Assembly (NCBI GenBank): GCA_905236675.1
Contig: CAJOND010000049.1
Span: 1 to 60,806, forward strand
Direction of reading: 5' to 3'
Source of the DNA: Candidatus Rifleibacteriota bacterium
GTDB lineage: Bacteria; Muiribacteriota; Ozemobacteria; Ozemobacterales; Ozemobacteraceae
DNA length: 60,806 nt
In this document: positions 1 to 8,643 of the stretch, piece after piece
Layout of the letters: each line of letters opens with the position of its first letter
How positions within the stretch are numbered: the stretch's first letter is position 1
Translations under genes and position numbers: made by a program
Notes under the pieces: model-generated
What the model was told of the DNA's origin: nothing
Seen by the model: only the letters and a program-made list of their open reading frames with translations
Database searches by the model: none

Positions 1-68
1 TGGCAGGCCAATCTAAAACGCACTTGTGCGTAGCTAGTAGTATTAGGGCTATGCCCGAAAATGAAAAA

Positions 69-100
69 CCACCCGCTATGCGGGTGGATATTTATTTTTG
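69..100 (+). terminator. Probable bidirectional terminator
   Basis: An 8-bp perfect stem (CCACCCGC/GCGGGTGG) with a TAT loop is followed by a T-rich stretch on the + strand and, read the other way, by TTTTT. It probably ends a transcript entering from the left edge. Just upstream are two smaller hairpins, ACGCAC-TT-GTGCGT at 18-31 and GGGC-TAT-GCCC at 46-56. I see no gene in 1-271. Confidence 0.6.
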
Positions 101-271
101 TTTTCAACTGTCAAAGATGGGAATATATTCTATTAATAATTTTTATAATAGCAAGATATTTATTTTAAGAAGAAGTATTTCTTTTAAATTCTTCTTTTTG
201 CCCTGTATTTACCTATAAAAAACTTATGATTGGGAAAAATTTTGCCGATATTTAACTTGAGCTAGCTAATC

Positions 272-949
272 ATGAATAATAATTTATCCGACAAGAAACA
301 ATCTTGCTCTGGATGGTATTGCAGCCACTGTGGAGCATATAATAAAGTCACAGCCGCAAAGTTCTGTGGCAAATGTGGTGCTGTCAAAGAAACCACAAAA
401 GTTGAACAGCCTGTTTTAAAAGCTGATACAAAGAAGATAAACATTAAAGTTCTGCTGCGTAAAAACTATAAAAAAGCATTACATTATTTAAAATACTGGT
501 TTTTACCCTCTAATGATAGATTCTTTAACAGGGTTATAGCTTCTGCTTTTTTGTTGCTGATTATTTCAATATTTACAGGTTATAGAATGTATACAAATGT
601 GAATAGTATTCATTTAACCAAATCTAGGTTTTCCGACGTATCCCTTGACCACCCTGTTTATTCTGTATGCAAAAATCTTTTAGATATAGAAGCCATAAGT
701 TTTAGAAAAAATCTAGAGTTGGCACCCTATGAAACCATTTCTGCCGCAGAATGGAACCATGCCTTAAATCAGGCTTCAAAATATCTTAATCACAGGTATT
801 CTGTTTCTGCATATTTTTCTAAAAATGACCCTGTTTCTGTAGATAGCATAAATAACAAATTAAGAGCATTGAATGCAAATAGTCCAGATATTATCGACAC
901 TAGTCGTATTCAAAGCTTTTATTTGCTAGAACAGGTTCTGTTTAATTAA
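272..949 (+). CDS. Zinc-ribbon single-pass membrane protein, function unknown
   Basis: This 225-residue protein starts with a zinc-ribbon: CSHC at residues 17-20 and CGKC at 32-35 supply four metal-binding cysteines. A hydrophobic helix follows at about residues 88-107, and the remaining 115 residues have no domain I recognise. The layout is a small cytoplasmic zinc module, one membrane span and an extracytoplasmic tail. It stands first in a run of three same-strand genes: the AMIN-domain gene starts 18 bases after its stop and the SLH gene follows 7 bases after that. This suggests an envelope-associated role. No strong ribosome-binding site precedes the chosen ATG, so the start is less certain than the gene. 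Confidence 0.7.
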   Translation: MNNNLSDKKQSCSGWYCSHCGAYNKVTAAKFCGKCGAVKETTKVEQPVLKADTKKINIKVLLRKNYKKALHYLKYWFLPSNDRFFNRVIASAFLLLIISIFTGYRMYTNVNSIHLTKSRFSDVSLDHPVYSVCKNLLDIEAISFRKNLELAPYETISAAEWNHALNQASKYLNHRYSVSAYFSKNDPVSVDSINNKLRALNANSPDIIDTSRIQSFYLLEQVLFN

Positions 950-967
950 AAAGGAAGGAGCAAACAA

Positions 968-1696
968 ATGAAGCACAAATATATATATATGTTTTACCTG
1001 ATGATACTTTTTTCTGCAATTTCTTGGCGTGTAACAAGAGCTTATCCAACTCTTTCTGAAATTAAAGAAGTTAGTATTTCAGAAGCAGATAGCCAGACTT
1101 TGGTGACAATTGATTTATCAAAGCCAACTAAGGTGGTTCCCTACTTAAAAGGAACAGAAAACTGTATTGTTCTTGAATTTGATAAAGCAGTTATTTCCGG
1201 AGACCTGAAAAAAAAGGCTTTTGCTAGCCGTGATATAAAATTAGGTTATATAAGTGTTTCAAATAATGAAAAATCAAATAACAAAGAAAAAGAAGGTAAA
1301 GTTAAACAAAATAAAAAGGTAAAAGCCAAATTTTTCTTTAAACCTGACTGTTTACCATCTGTAAAATATTCCAAAGATAAAGTTGCTTTGAAGTTCGCTA
1401 TTAAAGATGGTTTGGCAAAGGCTTCACAGTCACTGTCAAACTCTTTAATGCATCCAGGAGAAGAAAAGTATGCTCCTGTTGTTATAAGTTTGGAAGATGC
1501 TCCTTTTTTGCCTGTAGTAAAAGAAATAGCAACTCAGGCTGGAATGGACCTTCAATTCAAAGGAAAGATGCCAGAAACTTTTTCTATAGAACTACAGTCT
1601 GAAGATCCTTTTGAAGCCATTTGCTCTATTGCAGTTAAAACAAATATGAAATTCTATAGAGATGGTAAGATTTGGTATCTTGAAGGAGAAGCCTGA
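968..1696 (+). CDS. AMIN-domain plus STN-like secretin fragment protein
   Basis: A signal peptide covers about the first 25 residues. Residues about 27-150 look like an AMIN domain, a beta-sandwich found in PilQ-type secretins and amidases that binds peptidoglycan or envelope partners. The last 70 residues (from about 170) resemble the STN/N0 module of secretins, with the usual pattern of a residue stretch that forms a small beta domain ending in a tryptophan-containing strand. The secretin pore itself is missing: the protein stops after 242 residues, whereas PilQ proteins are much longer. It may therefore be an accessory of a pilus or type II secretion machine encoded elsewhere. A strong GGAAGGAG ribosome-binding site lies 8 bases before the ATG. 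Domain calls are by eye. Confidence 0.65.
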   Translation: MKHKYIYMFYLMILFSAISWRVTRAYPTLSEIKEVSISEADSQTLVTIDLSKPTKVVPYLKGTENCIVLEFDKAVISGDLKKKAFASRDIKLGYISVSNNEKSNNKEKEGKVKQNKKVKAKFFFKPDCLPSVKYSKDKVALKFAIKDGLAKASQSLSNSLMHPGEEKYAPVVISLEDAPFLPVVKEIATQAGMDLQFKGKMPETFSIELQSEDPFEAICSIAVKTNMKFYRDGKIWYLEGEA

Positions 1697-1703
1697 GTAG
1701 GAA

Positions 1704-2492
1704 ATGGATAGATTTGCATTGAAAAATCCTATAACAAAAATTGTTATTGTGGTTTTTCTATGCTCAAGTATTCTCTTTTTATCAGCTTTTACTTGTCAAA
1801 AAGAAACAAAATATCTTACTAGACTAGAATTAGCTGTGGTGTTGGAAAAAATTCTTGATGATACTTCGATTGAACTAAAGATAAAAAACGGAAAATCTTT
1901 TTCAGACCTTTCAAAAGGTCAGTATAAAAGTATCGAGAATATTATAAAAAGTGAAATAATGGATGGTTTTTCTGATGGTACTTTTAGACCTGATAAACCA
2001 ATGTATAATATAGAAGTGGTTTCGTATTTACAAAAACTTACAGGTTTTCTAAGAAAATATAAACCGAATTCTTTTCAAGCAAAGCAACTTTTCAGAATTC
2101 TATCTTACAATGAAGAAGCTACAATTGCTTTTGAATATAGTCCTCAGAATTTCCCCAAGGGTCTTGAACAACCAAATGGCTTAACGCCCAAATCTTTTGC
2201 TGTAGAAATAACTAATAAACTGATTCCCAATCAAAATGAATCTGAAAGATTTGTTTTTTCAGGAAAAATAATAGATAGTGTTAGCAATAAACCTATTGTT
2301 AATGCCTATATTTCGGCAAACAGTAATGCTATGGCTGTTGATAAAGATGGGCGCTTCATGTTCAACTTAGATAAAAACACAAAAACGGCAGATTTGTTTG
2401 CTGCCGCAGATGGTTATCAACCTTTGGAAATTCGCAAAGATCTTAATTTAAGTCGGAATATTACTATAAGGCTTAAACCTATAAATAATTGA
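1704..2492 (+). CDS. SLH-like plus carboxypeptidase-regulatory-like domain surface protein
   Basis: The protein is 262 residues long. A hydrophobic signal segment at residues 12-30 ends in a cysteine (AFTC), which could be a weak lipobox. Residues about 35-135 resemble one or two S-layer-homology repeats, including the characteristic GFSDGTFRPDKP segment that ties surface proteins to cell-wall polymers. Residues about 185-260 look like a CarboxypepD_reg beta-sandwich (start FSGKI, then the DGRFMF turn). It is probably exported and bound to the envelope. The ATG lies 7 bases after the AMIN gene stop, so the two genes are probably cotranscribed. No enzyme motif is visible. Confidence 0.65.
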   Translation: MDRFALKNPITKIVIVVFLCSSILFLSAFTCQKETKYLTRLELAVVLEKILDDTSIELKIKNGKSFSDLSKGQYKSIENIIKSEIMDGFSDGTFRPDKPMYNIEVVSYLQKLTGFLRKYKPNSFQAKQLFRILSYNEEATIAFEYSPQNFPKGLEQPNGLTPKSFAVEITNKLIPNQNESERFVFSGKIIDSVSNKPIVNAYISANSNAMAVDKDGRFMFNLDKNTKTADLFAAADGYQPLEIRKDLNLSRNITIRLKPINN

Positions 2493-2496
2493 ATTG

Positions 2497-3225
2497 TTAA
2501 GCTCTGGCTTTTTTTACTACAGCAACAACAGCACCTATTGCAAGTAGGCCTAATCCTCTTAGTAAAATTTTACCAAGACTACCAAAAATTAAATAGTTGA
2601 TATAAGTTGGATTTCTATTTTTTGCATTAAAAGAATCAATGAAATCTTTATATTGTTTTATTGATTCTACGTCCGTTGTCTGACTGTAAGAAAATTCTAC
2701 TATAAATGTATAATTAAGCTTGACTACAATAAAACGTTTAAACCAGGTCTTTCCTATTAAAAATTCTATTACATGTGCTTTAGAACCGCCCAAGTATGAA
2801 TAACTAGTTGATCTCATTCCAGAATCAGCTAATAGACTATTTACTATTTCGGCTCGTTGTTTTGAAGAATAATTTGGAGACTTCTCTTTTAATATTTTAT
2901 CTACAGAATTTTTTACTTCGTTAGAATATTGTTTGTAGGCTTTGTTTTCTACAGCTGATTTAAATGTATCTAGTTCATTTTGGTCATATTTTGCAATAAT
3001 GTATGCATCATTCTTCTCAACTTATATAGCAACTCTAGGATTATATGTGGTCTTATCTCCTTCTTCCGGCTCGAAATTTTCTAAGAAGAAAGCTATATTT
3101 TCATCAGAATCTTTATCAACTTTTCAACCTTTATCATCTACAGATAAATACTTATTACTAAAAGCATAAAGATTAGAATTTATTGCAAAAATAAGCAGAC
3201 CAATAATTATTAGATATTTTTTCAT
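2497..3225 (-). pseudogene. Secreted protein gene with two in-frame stop codons
   Basis: Reading the minus strand from the ATG at 3225 gives one continuous frame of 242 codons plus a stop, interrupted only by TGA at 3124-3126 (codon 34) and TAA at 3022-3024 (codon 68). There is no frameshift. The start encodes a clear signal peptide (MKKYLIIIGLLIFAINS, then a NLYA cleavage site), and the C-terminus ends in a hydrophobic helix and a basic tail. The part after the second stop (106 residues from 2817) would look like a free ORF but lacks its own signal peptide. TGA replaces a likely Trp (GGA-less TGG), and TAA a likely Lys or Gln. I do not recognise the family. The simplest reading is a recently inactivated gene. 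Confidence 0.75.
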
Positions 3226-3289
3226 TTACTTTTAATTTACTCCAAATACTACATTAATATATTAAATTATATCTTAAAAACAGTATAAT

Positions 3290-3325
3290 AAAAAGCCCTT
3301 TTTATTATCTTAAAAAGGGCTTTTT
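3290..3325 (-). terminator. Bidirectional terminator behind rplI
   Basis: A 15-bp arm (AAAAAGCCCTTTTTA) pairs with TAAAAAGGGCTTTTT across a 6-base loop. Both strands end in a T run. It lies just past the rplI stop, at the end of the ribosomal-protein operon, and before the broken secreted-protein gene. Confidence 0.85.
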
Positions 3326-3350
3326 ATTCATGATGTTATTGAAGAAAAAA

Positions 3351-3809
3351 TCAGTCTGCTTTTACTTCTTCAGCAACAACAACGACTTTTAGATGAGCTT
3401 TGACATCGCCTGTAAATCTAATGGTGACTGAATGTTCGCCAGTTTCTTTGATGTGGTCAGCTACGATTAGCTTCTTATCTACATCAACTTTAGCAAGCTT
3501 GCTGATTTCTTCTGCAAGTTCAGCACTGGTAACAGAACCAAACAAACGACCTTTATCGCCAGCTCTCTTTGTAATAGTAACAGTTAAGCCTTCTATCTTG
3601 GTTGCCATGTCGCTGTATAAAGCTTTTTCTTTAGCAGCTTGTTTTTCCCAAGAAGATTTCATAAGCTGAAGATGCTTTTTGGCACCTTCGGTTGCTAATA
3701 TTGCTAAATTTCTTGGAAAAAGGTAATTGCGGGCAAAACCTTCTGCAACATTTTTTAATTCGCCTTTTCTACCGACTCGGGGAACGGTATTTATCATTAA
3801 AACTTCCAT
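3351..3809 (-). CDS. rplI: Large-subunit ribosomal protein bL9
   Basis: bL9 binds 23S rRNA near the L1 stalk and helps maintain reading frame. The product from the ATG at 3809 is 152 residues, close to the usual 148-150. The N-terminal domain is typical: VGRKGELKNVAEGFARNYL at about residues 9-28, then a long connecting helix and a C-terminal domain. A longer frame reaches 3833, but the AGGAG ribosome-binding site 8 bases before the ATG at 3809 and the conserved MEVLMI start favour the shorter form. It is the last gene of rpsF-ssb-rpsR-(membrane protein)-rplI and is followed by a strong terminator. Confidence 0.95.
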   Translation of the reverse strand: MEVLMINTVPRVGRKGELKNVAEGFARNYLFPRNLAILATEGAKKHLQLMKSSWEKQAAKEKALYSDMATKIEGLTVTITKRAGDKGRLFGSVTSAELAEEISKLAKVDVDKKLIVADHIKETGEHSVTIRFTGDVKAHLKVVVVAEEVKAD

Positions 3810-3829
3810 TTTTTTCTCCTGAGTAATTG

Positions 3830-4672
3830 TCAATAATCAAAAAAATCATCGTCATCAGAATTGTCTGTGACATCTAGTGTTGTTTTCTTCAATCTAAATT
3901 CTGCCCAAACATCTATTAATCCAAGCCAAATTGTAAATTGAGAAAAAACCAAAGCAATAAGCGATAAAATTAATCTTGTAGATGGATCAATCTTATACTT
4001 GTCATACATAAAAAACAGTAAAGAAAAACCAATGATTAGATATAGGATATTGCTTATAATAAAGCAGTTAGCTCCTAATATTTGTATCATTTTTGCTCCA
4101 GGAATGCTTTTTATACTTCCAATCAAAAAATACATTGCTAGACCAAAAATATATAACCATACCAGGTTCCAATCAAATGACCAATCCTTAAATTTAGGAA
4201 ATGGTTCAAATTTTAATCCTAAAATTGAGCCTTTATATGCCGCTATCGAATATATAAGGCCTAATGTAATCAAATGCCACAAGAACATCGTTGTGTTTGC
4301 AACAAGAAGTAAAAATCTATCTCCTAATTCATTCGGATGTTCAATACTGAAATTTTCCTTAAGAGTTTGAATAGATTTAGAATAATCCATATACATTGCA
4401 TATAATGTTTTATTCTTTGCATATTCTTGTTCGTGTTCTTTTAACTGTTCTTCTGTAACGACTATTAGCTTACAAATACATTCTTTAAAAAACTTAGCCC
4501 CATCTAACAAAGCCCATAAACCACTTGAAAAAGCAGTTGATGTCAAAAGAGCTAAGCATACTGCATTTAGAGGTGTCAACTTTAGTCTAACTGCAACAAA
4601 CAAAAATACTATAGGCATTATAATTAATGCTACAAGTATAAATGTTACTAATAAACTAGTTGACATATCCAA
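3830..4672 (-). CDS. Polytopic membrane protein, DUF2232/YybS-like by position and topology
   Basis: This 280-residue protein has about six or seven hydrophobic helices, including one at the N-terminus (LLVTFILVALIIMPIVF). A soluble, charged stretch lies at about residues 68-110, and the C-terminal tail is very acidic (DDDDFFDY). In many bacteria a DUF2232 membrane protein sits between rpsR and rplI, and the helix pattern and a FKDW segment before a membrane span fit that family. Identification rests mainly on gene order. It overlaps neither confirmed neighbour: rpsR ends 13 bases upstream, and rplI begins 20 bases after this stop. Function is unknown, though the placement is conserved. Confidence 0.65.
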   Translation of the reverse strand: MDMSTSLLVTFILVALIIMPIVFLFVAVRLKLTPLNAVCLALLTSTAFSSGLWALLDGAKFFKECICKLIVVTEEQLKEHEQEYAKNKTLYAMYMDYSKSIQTLKENFSIEHPNELGDRFLLLVANTTMFLWHLITLGLIYSIAAYKGSILGLKFEPFPKFKDWSFDWNLVWLYIFGLAMYFLIGSIKSIPGAKMIQILGANCFIISNILYLIIGFSLLFFMYDKYKIDPSTRLILSLIALVFSQFTIWLGLIDVWAEFRLKKTTLDVTDNSDDDDFFDY

Positions 4673-4685
4673 AGAGTTTTAAGAA

Positions 4686-4913
4686 TTAAACGTTAGCAAA
4701 AGGAAGAAGAGCCATATTGCGGGCACGCTTAATTGCAGTAGTGAGATGCTTCTGATGAGCGGTACAAGTACCAGTAGATCTGCGACTGGTGATTTTGCCT
4801 CGGTCATTGATATATCTCTTCAAGCGGGCAACGTCTTTATAATCGATAAATGTAACTTTATCTTTACAGAAATGGCATACTTTTCTGTGTCTATGTCTTT
4901 TAAATTCGGTCAT
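4686..4913 (-). CDS. rpsR: Small-subunit ribosomal protein bS18
   Basis: The 75-residue product has the S18 core. It has a basic N-terminus and a CHFC pair with another Cys later (TGTCTAHQ), a set suggesting the zinc-binding or partly zinc-binding form. Next come [12 protein letters not shown] and the conserved [11 protein letters not shown] segment, then a C-terminal helix with [14 protein letters not shown]18 pairs with S6 on the 30S platform. The gene follows ssb by 52 bases in the same operon. The S6:S18 complex is probably also the regulator of this operon (see the leader at 5715-5765). Confidence 0.96.
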   Translation of the reverse strand: MTEFKRHRHRKVCHFCKDKVTFIDYKDVARLKRYINDRGKITSRRSTGTCTAHQKHLTTAIKRARNMALLPFANV

Positions 4914-4965
4914 TTTTATTTCCTCCGATAAATCGTAAATAACATACTGTTATTATTCATTTAAT

Positions 4966-5403
4966 TTAGAATGGAACAGCGTCATCATCATCTGATGGTG
5001 CAAAATCAGCAGAAAATCCTACATCATCGCCGCCAGAATTAGACATTTCATCCATAGAATCTCTACTAGAGCCAGATCCTAAGAATTGAACATTGTCGGC
5101 TACGATTTCTGTAATGGTTCGCTTTTGTCCATCCTGAGTTTCATAACTGCGATTCTGCAATCTGCCTTCAACTAGAACAGGTCTACCTTTTGTTAGATAT
5201 TTTGCACAGTTTTCACCAATGCGACCCCAAACTATAATGTTGAAATAACTGGTTTCTTTTTTAAAGTCACCATCATTCCCCTTATAAGTTCGATTAACTG
5301 CAATACTAAAGTTAGCAACAGAAGTGCCTTGAGCAGTATGCCTTAATTCCGGGTCTCTAGTTAGATTACCGAGCAAAAATACTTTGTTAAGATTACCAGC
5401 CAT
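4966..5403 (-). CDS. ssb: Chromosomal single-stranded DNA-binding protein
   Basis: A 145-residue SSB with an OB fold over about residues 1-105 (start NKVFLLGNLTRDPELR, then VEGRLQNRSYETQDGQKR). A flexible Ser/Gly/Asp-rich linker follows, and the protein ends in the acidic tip DDDDAVPF that recruits replication and repair partners. It lies between rpsF and rpsR, the usual place in many phyla, 13 bases after the rpsF stop. The integrative element has a second SSB (32140-32508) without this acidic tip, so this one is taken as the housekeeping copy. Confidence 0.96.
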   Translation of the reverse strand: MAGNLNKVFLLGNLTRDPELRHTAQGTSVANFSIAVNRTYKGNDGDFKKETSYFNIIVWGRIGENCAKYLTKGRPVLVEGRLQNRSYETQDGQKRTITEIVADNVQFLGSGSSRDSMDEMSNSGGDDVGFSADFAPSDDDDAVPF

Positions 5404-5416
5404 AGCAGATTGATTT

Positions 5417-5704
5417 TTACTGACCGCGAACAGTGGTCATGAAGCGAAGAATAGTCTGATTAATCAGATATGTTCTTTCGAGTTCTTTTAAAGCTTCACC
5501 AGTAGCTTGGAAATTAATGAGAACATAATTACCTTCAGTATGCTTTTCTACTGGATAAGCGAGAGGACGGCGACCCCATTTGTCGATTTTTTCGACCTGA
5601 CCGCCATTTTTGGTAATAGCATTTTCAACTTTACCAATTAGGGCATCGAGAGCTTCGTTTTCGATACCAGGTTCGGTAAAAAACAAGGTTTCGTAAGGTT
5701 TCAC
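5417..5704 (-). CDS. rpsF: Small-subunit ribosomal protein bS6
   Basis: From a GTG start at 5704 the product is 95 residues, the normal size, and begins KPYETLFFTEPG after the initiator. The conserved core GGQVEKIDKWGRRPLAYPV lies at about residues 34-52. The frame stays open upstream to 5785, but the GGGAGG ribosome-binding site (about 5713-5718) and family alignment support the GTG. It is the first gene of the operon. Its ribosome-binding site lies within the 3' arm of a predicted leader stem, which fits autoregulation by the S6:S18 complex. Confidence 0.95.
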   Translation of the reverse strand: MKPYETLFFTEPGIENEALDALIGKVENAITKNGGQVEKIDKWGRRPLAYPVEKHTEGNYVLINFQATGEALKELERTYLINQTILRFMTTVRGQ

Positions 5705-5714
5705 TATAAAAACC

Positions 5715-5765
5715 TCCCTTCGGATAAATTTCAGCCCTTGCAATATTTTCAGGCAAGAGCAGGGA
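5715..5765 (-). promoter_or_regulatory. Probable S6:S18-binding leader of the rpsF operon
   Basis: On the minus strand the rpsF leader can fold with an outer stem TCCCT (5761-5765) to AGGGA (5715-5719) and an inner stem CTTGC (5753-5757) to GCAAG (5737-5741). An unpaired CCG (5721-5723) sits beside the outer stem on the 3' side. Known S6:S18 leader motifs have a hairpin with a bulged CCG imitating the 16S rRNA site. The outer stem also includes the rpsF ribosome-binding site, giving a direct way to block translation. Fold done by hand. Confidence 0.55.
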
Positions 5766-5775
5766 TGTACCCTAT

Positions 5776-5804
5776 AGAATACCACGAAAACATTTTAAAA
5801 TCAA
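5776..5804 (-). promoter_or_regulatory. Sigma70-type promoter of the ribosomal operon
   Basis: TTGATT (5799-5804) and TATTCT (5776-5781) are separated by 17 bases on the minus strand, and TG precedes the -10 as in extended -10 promoters. Transcription would start about 7 bases on, so the transcript would include the full S6:S18-type leader. Confidence 0.55.
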
Positions 5805-5875
5805 TAATTATTTATAATTATCAAGGTAAACGTAAATTTTAAGTCCAAATTAGATTGTGCTAATTGCCTACACAT

Positions 5876-5933
5876 TTGTCATAAAAAGTATAGCGTATGG
5901 GCTTTAGCCCTGAAAGCTATACGGTTATGACAA
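5876..5933. repeat. Nested palindrome between rpsF and lgt
   Basis: Three nested perfect arms form one 58-base structure: TTGTCATAA/TTATGACAA, GTATAGC/GCTATAC and GGGCT/AGCCC with a 2-base loop. No T run follows on either strand. The rest of 5805-6026 is AT-rich sequence without a gene. Confidence 0.7.
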
Positions 5934-6026
5934 TGCAAACAAATATAAAACTAGCAAAATACAAATATAGTTAAAACAATTCTCTTTTCTCTAATCTCTG
6001 CTCGCTAATCTCTTTTAAGACAGAGT

Positions 6027-6881
6027 TTATTGTTGTTTCTCTTCGAGATTAATGTCTTTTTCAACGATTTTTCTATTTTTTGAAGTGGCAAAAATAACAA
6101 TACCTGAAACAATAAAACAAATTGCTAAACATTGGCTAGATGTCATTCCCCAGCAATCGAAAGGATTAAGTCGAATATATTCTATAAAAAACCTTGCAAT
6201 ACCAAACCAGACCAAAAAGAAAGCAAATCTATGTCCTTTCCCTATTTTCCACCAGGTTCCAAAGAGTAAAATCATGCATAATATAAAAGATAAGGAAGAT
6301 TCGTATAAAGGTGTCGGGTGAACGGGAATATCTATAGGAATTGGTTCGTTTGGAAAGAGTTCTTTATATTTATCTACTAATAGGCTGTTAGAAGAACTTA
6401 GTGTGGGAACGATTCCCTTTGGAAATGTCATAGCCCAGGGTAATTTACATGGGATCCCGTAACATCCGTCTCCTGCAAATATACATCCTAATCGTCCTAA
6501 TACATATCCCCAGGCAAGACCAGGAGCATATAGATCAGCTAATTTAAAAAATGGTTCACCTGATTTTTTTACTCTCCAAATACAAAGGCCAAATGCCATT
6601 ACATAACCACCTAATACAGAAAAACCTGTAGTGGAAAGAAAAAGAGTGTGAATTGGATTAGCTAAAAATTCTGGAATGTTTTCTAGAACATACATTATTC
6701 TAGAACCTACCATCCCGCCGAATATAGCTAAAAAGTGCAAATCCCAACCTAAATCAACGCTGACACCAGCTTTCTTGAACTGTCTATTAACCATCAAGAA
6801 ACCCGTCAGAAATGCAGTGGCAAGTAAAACTCCGTAAGTGCCAATTTTTATTGAACCAAATTGAAAAAGTATAGGATGCAT
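6027..6881 (-). CDS. lgt: Prolipoprotein diacylglyceryl transferase family protein (divergent Lgt)
   Basis: Lgt moves diacylglycerol from phosphatidylglycerol to the lipobox cysteine of prolipoproteins. The product is 284 residues with about seven membrane helices. The start (MHPILFQFGSIKIGTYG) is typical, as are the GR at residues 129-130 within the signature loop and HPTPLYESS at 188-196. It is divergent at key places: the loop reads GRLGCIFAGDGCYG rather than GRxGNFxNxE, and the segment that normally carries the essential His reads VLGGY. It still most resembles Lgt, and several proteins in the window have lipoprotein-like signals. Either it is an active subfamily or another Lgt exists. 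It is transcribed alone. Confidence 0.75.
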   Translation of the reverse strand: MHPILFQFGSIKIGTYGVLLATAFLTGFLMVNRQFKKAGVSVDLGWDLHFLAIFGGMVGSRIMYVLENIPEFLANPIHTLFLSTTGFSVLGGYVMAFGLCIWRVKKSGEPFFKLADLYAPGLAWGYVLGRLGCIFAGDGCYGIPCKLPWAMTFPKGIVPTLSSSNSLLVDKYKELFPNEPIPIDIPVHPTPLYESSLSFILCMILLFGTWWKIGKGHRFAFFLVWFGIARFFIEYIRLNPFDCWGMTSSQCLAICFIVSGIVIFATSKNRKIVEKDINLEEKQQ

Positions 6882-7057
6882 AATGGGGCTAAATTACCAT
6901 AAATAAAAATAGCTTTCAACCATAAACAATCATTGCTACATGGCATATGCAAACATTTTTAGCTAATAGACGCTATTTGCAATACGTCATACTACAATAA
7001 CTACCAAAAATAATAATTACTAAGAAAAAATGACAGCTTTGCTTGATTTTTTCTTAT

Positions 7058-8638
7058 CTAATTAGCTTTATTGTTTCCTGCTTCGTGGTAATCCTGTTCT
7101 GTATTGACTTTCCAGATTATAGACTTGTCGGTTTCACCGCAAATCGCTCTTACAGCTTCAATAGAAGTCAACATTGAGTGGTCCATATTGTTGTAGCGAT
7201 GTTGACCATTTCGGCCAACACAATAAAGATTGTCGTATTTTTCCAAATATTCCTGAACTTCGTTGAATCTTTCGTATGTTCCAAAGTAAGCAGGATAAGC
7301 TTTTTTCATTTTGATTCTTACAGAATCCTTAACATCGGCTTTATCTATGATACCAATAGAATCTAATTCGTTAATAGCAAATTTGATAAATTCATCGTTT
7401 GGAGTATTCCACATTTTATCGCCTTCATTACAGAAATATTCCAAACCTATCCAAACTGTATGTTCGGGGTCTTTTAACATATAAGGCGACCAGTTGTTGA
7501 ATATTTGAAGTCTTCCGAGTTTTACTTCACGTTCTTGAATGTATATCCAGCAGTCTGGAACTATATTCCCTAAAGTCTTTTTATTTGTAGTATTTTTTAT
7601 TTTAAGTTTATCTACAAGCAAACCAACAGTAATGAAATCTCTATAGGGAAGTCCGTTTGCGATTTCTTTAACATTTGATGGTGTTTCTGCTGGCATTGAA
7701 TTTATTAAGTCTTTTATTGGCATTGAAGAAATGAAATAATCGCCGAAAACTTTTTTGTCTTCGCTATCTTGCTTATAGGAAACAGACTTTATTTTCTTTT
7801 TTCCATTTTCTTCAGCAGTTTCTATTTGGCTTACTTCTGCATTAAGTATTATCTCGCCACCAAGTTTTTTTATTTCTTCGGCCATAATTTCCCAATACTG
7901 ACCAGGACCGAATTTGGGATAAATATATGACTCAATTAACGAGGTTTCAACTTTTTGATTTTTGACAAATGGCTTCATCAAGGCTGTTGTTAGAAGCTTT
8001 AGAATAGAAAGACCTTTTACTCTCTGAGCACCCCATGATGAGTCGATTTTTGAAGGGTGAACCCCCCAGAGCTTTTCGGTATAGTCTTCAAAAAACATTT
8101 TATACAAAGGTTCGCCAAAGCGGTTTATATAAAAATCTTCTAGCGAATCTCCTTTTCTTTTACGAATCATACTCTTAAGATAACCAAAACCAGCATGAAT
8201 ACTTCTACCTAACCCCATATTGGCAAAAGTCTGATATTTTACAGAAATAGGGTAGTCAAAAAATTTCTTTAAGAAATAAATTCTAGAAACCCTGTCGCGA
8301 CGAAGCATTACTCTATCTTCGTTTTCGGGGTCTGGACCGTTTGGAACAAGATCTTTTACTCTTCCAAGTTTAATATCATCTATTGAATTTGCCCCTTGTA
8401 TTGGCATTAGGTCTGTCCAAATCTTTTCTACTTCTGGAATTTTGGTAAAAAATCTATGACCACCAATGTCTATGCGATTATTATTATATTTGGCAGTTCT
8501 TGAAATACCGCCAATTTGGTCAGTTGCTTCAAGAATAATTGGCTTTATTTCCGTTTCTTTTAATAATTTATAAGCTGCAGTTAAGCCAGCAGGACCAGCA
8601 CCTATAATAATAGCAGTTCCAGTAAGATTTTTTTTCAT
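7058..8638 (-). CDS. FAD-dependent amine-oxidase-like oxidoreductase, probably for surface glycans
   Basis: The 526-residue protein opens with a Rossmann FAD-binding motif, [11 protein letters not shown] at about residues 13-23, followed by an acidic strand end (ILEA) and the GG motif (IGGISRTA). [10 protein letters not shown] at about residue 57 is typical of NAD(P)/FAD proteins related to UDP-galactopyranose mutase and protoporphyrinogen oxidase. The C-terminus carries [14 protein letters not shown], which contacts the flavin in this group. It lies 5 bases after a GtrA-like membrane protein on the same strand, a pairing seen in polysaccharide loci. The substrate is unknown; a role in sugar or lipid-linked sugar modification is inferred from context. 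Confidence 0.75.
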   Translation of the reverse strand: MKKNLTGTAIIIGAGPAGLTAAYKLLKETEIKPIILEATDQIGGISRTAKYNNNRIDIGGHRFFTKIPEVEKIWTDLMPIQGANSIDDIKLGRVKDLVPNGPDPENEDRVMLRRDRVSRIYFLKKFFDYPISVKYQTFANMGLGRSIHAGFGYLKSMIRKRKGDSLEDFYINRFGEPLYKMFFEDYTEKLWGVHPSKIDSSWGAQRVKGLSILKLLTTALMKPFVKNQKVETSLIESYIYPKFGPGQYWEIMAEEIKKLGGEIILNAEVSQIETAEENGKKKIKSVSYKQDSEDKKVFGDYFISSMPIKDLINSMPAETPSNVKEIANGLPYRDFITVGLLVDKLKIKNTTNKKTLGNIVPDCWIYIQEREVKLGRLQIFNNWSPYMLKDPEHTVWIGLEYFCNEGDKMWNTPNDEFIKFAINELDSIGIIDKADVKDSVRIKMKKAYPAYFGTYERFNEVQEYLEKYDNLYCVGRNGQHRYNNMDHSMLTSIEAVRAICGETDKSIIWKVNTEQDYHEAGNNKAN

Positions 8639-8643
8639 AGTTT

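Noticed and set aside
24..218. 64-codon ORF at the left edge
   Set aside because: It spans the terminator hairpin, has no ribosome-binding site and no protein-like composition.
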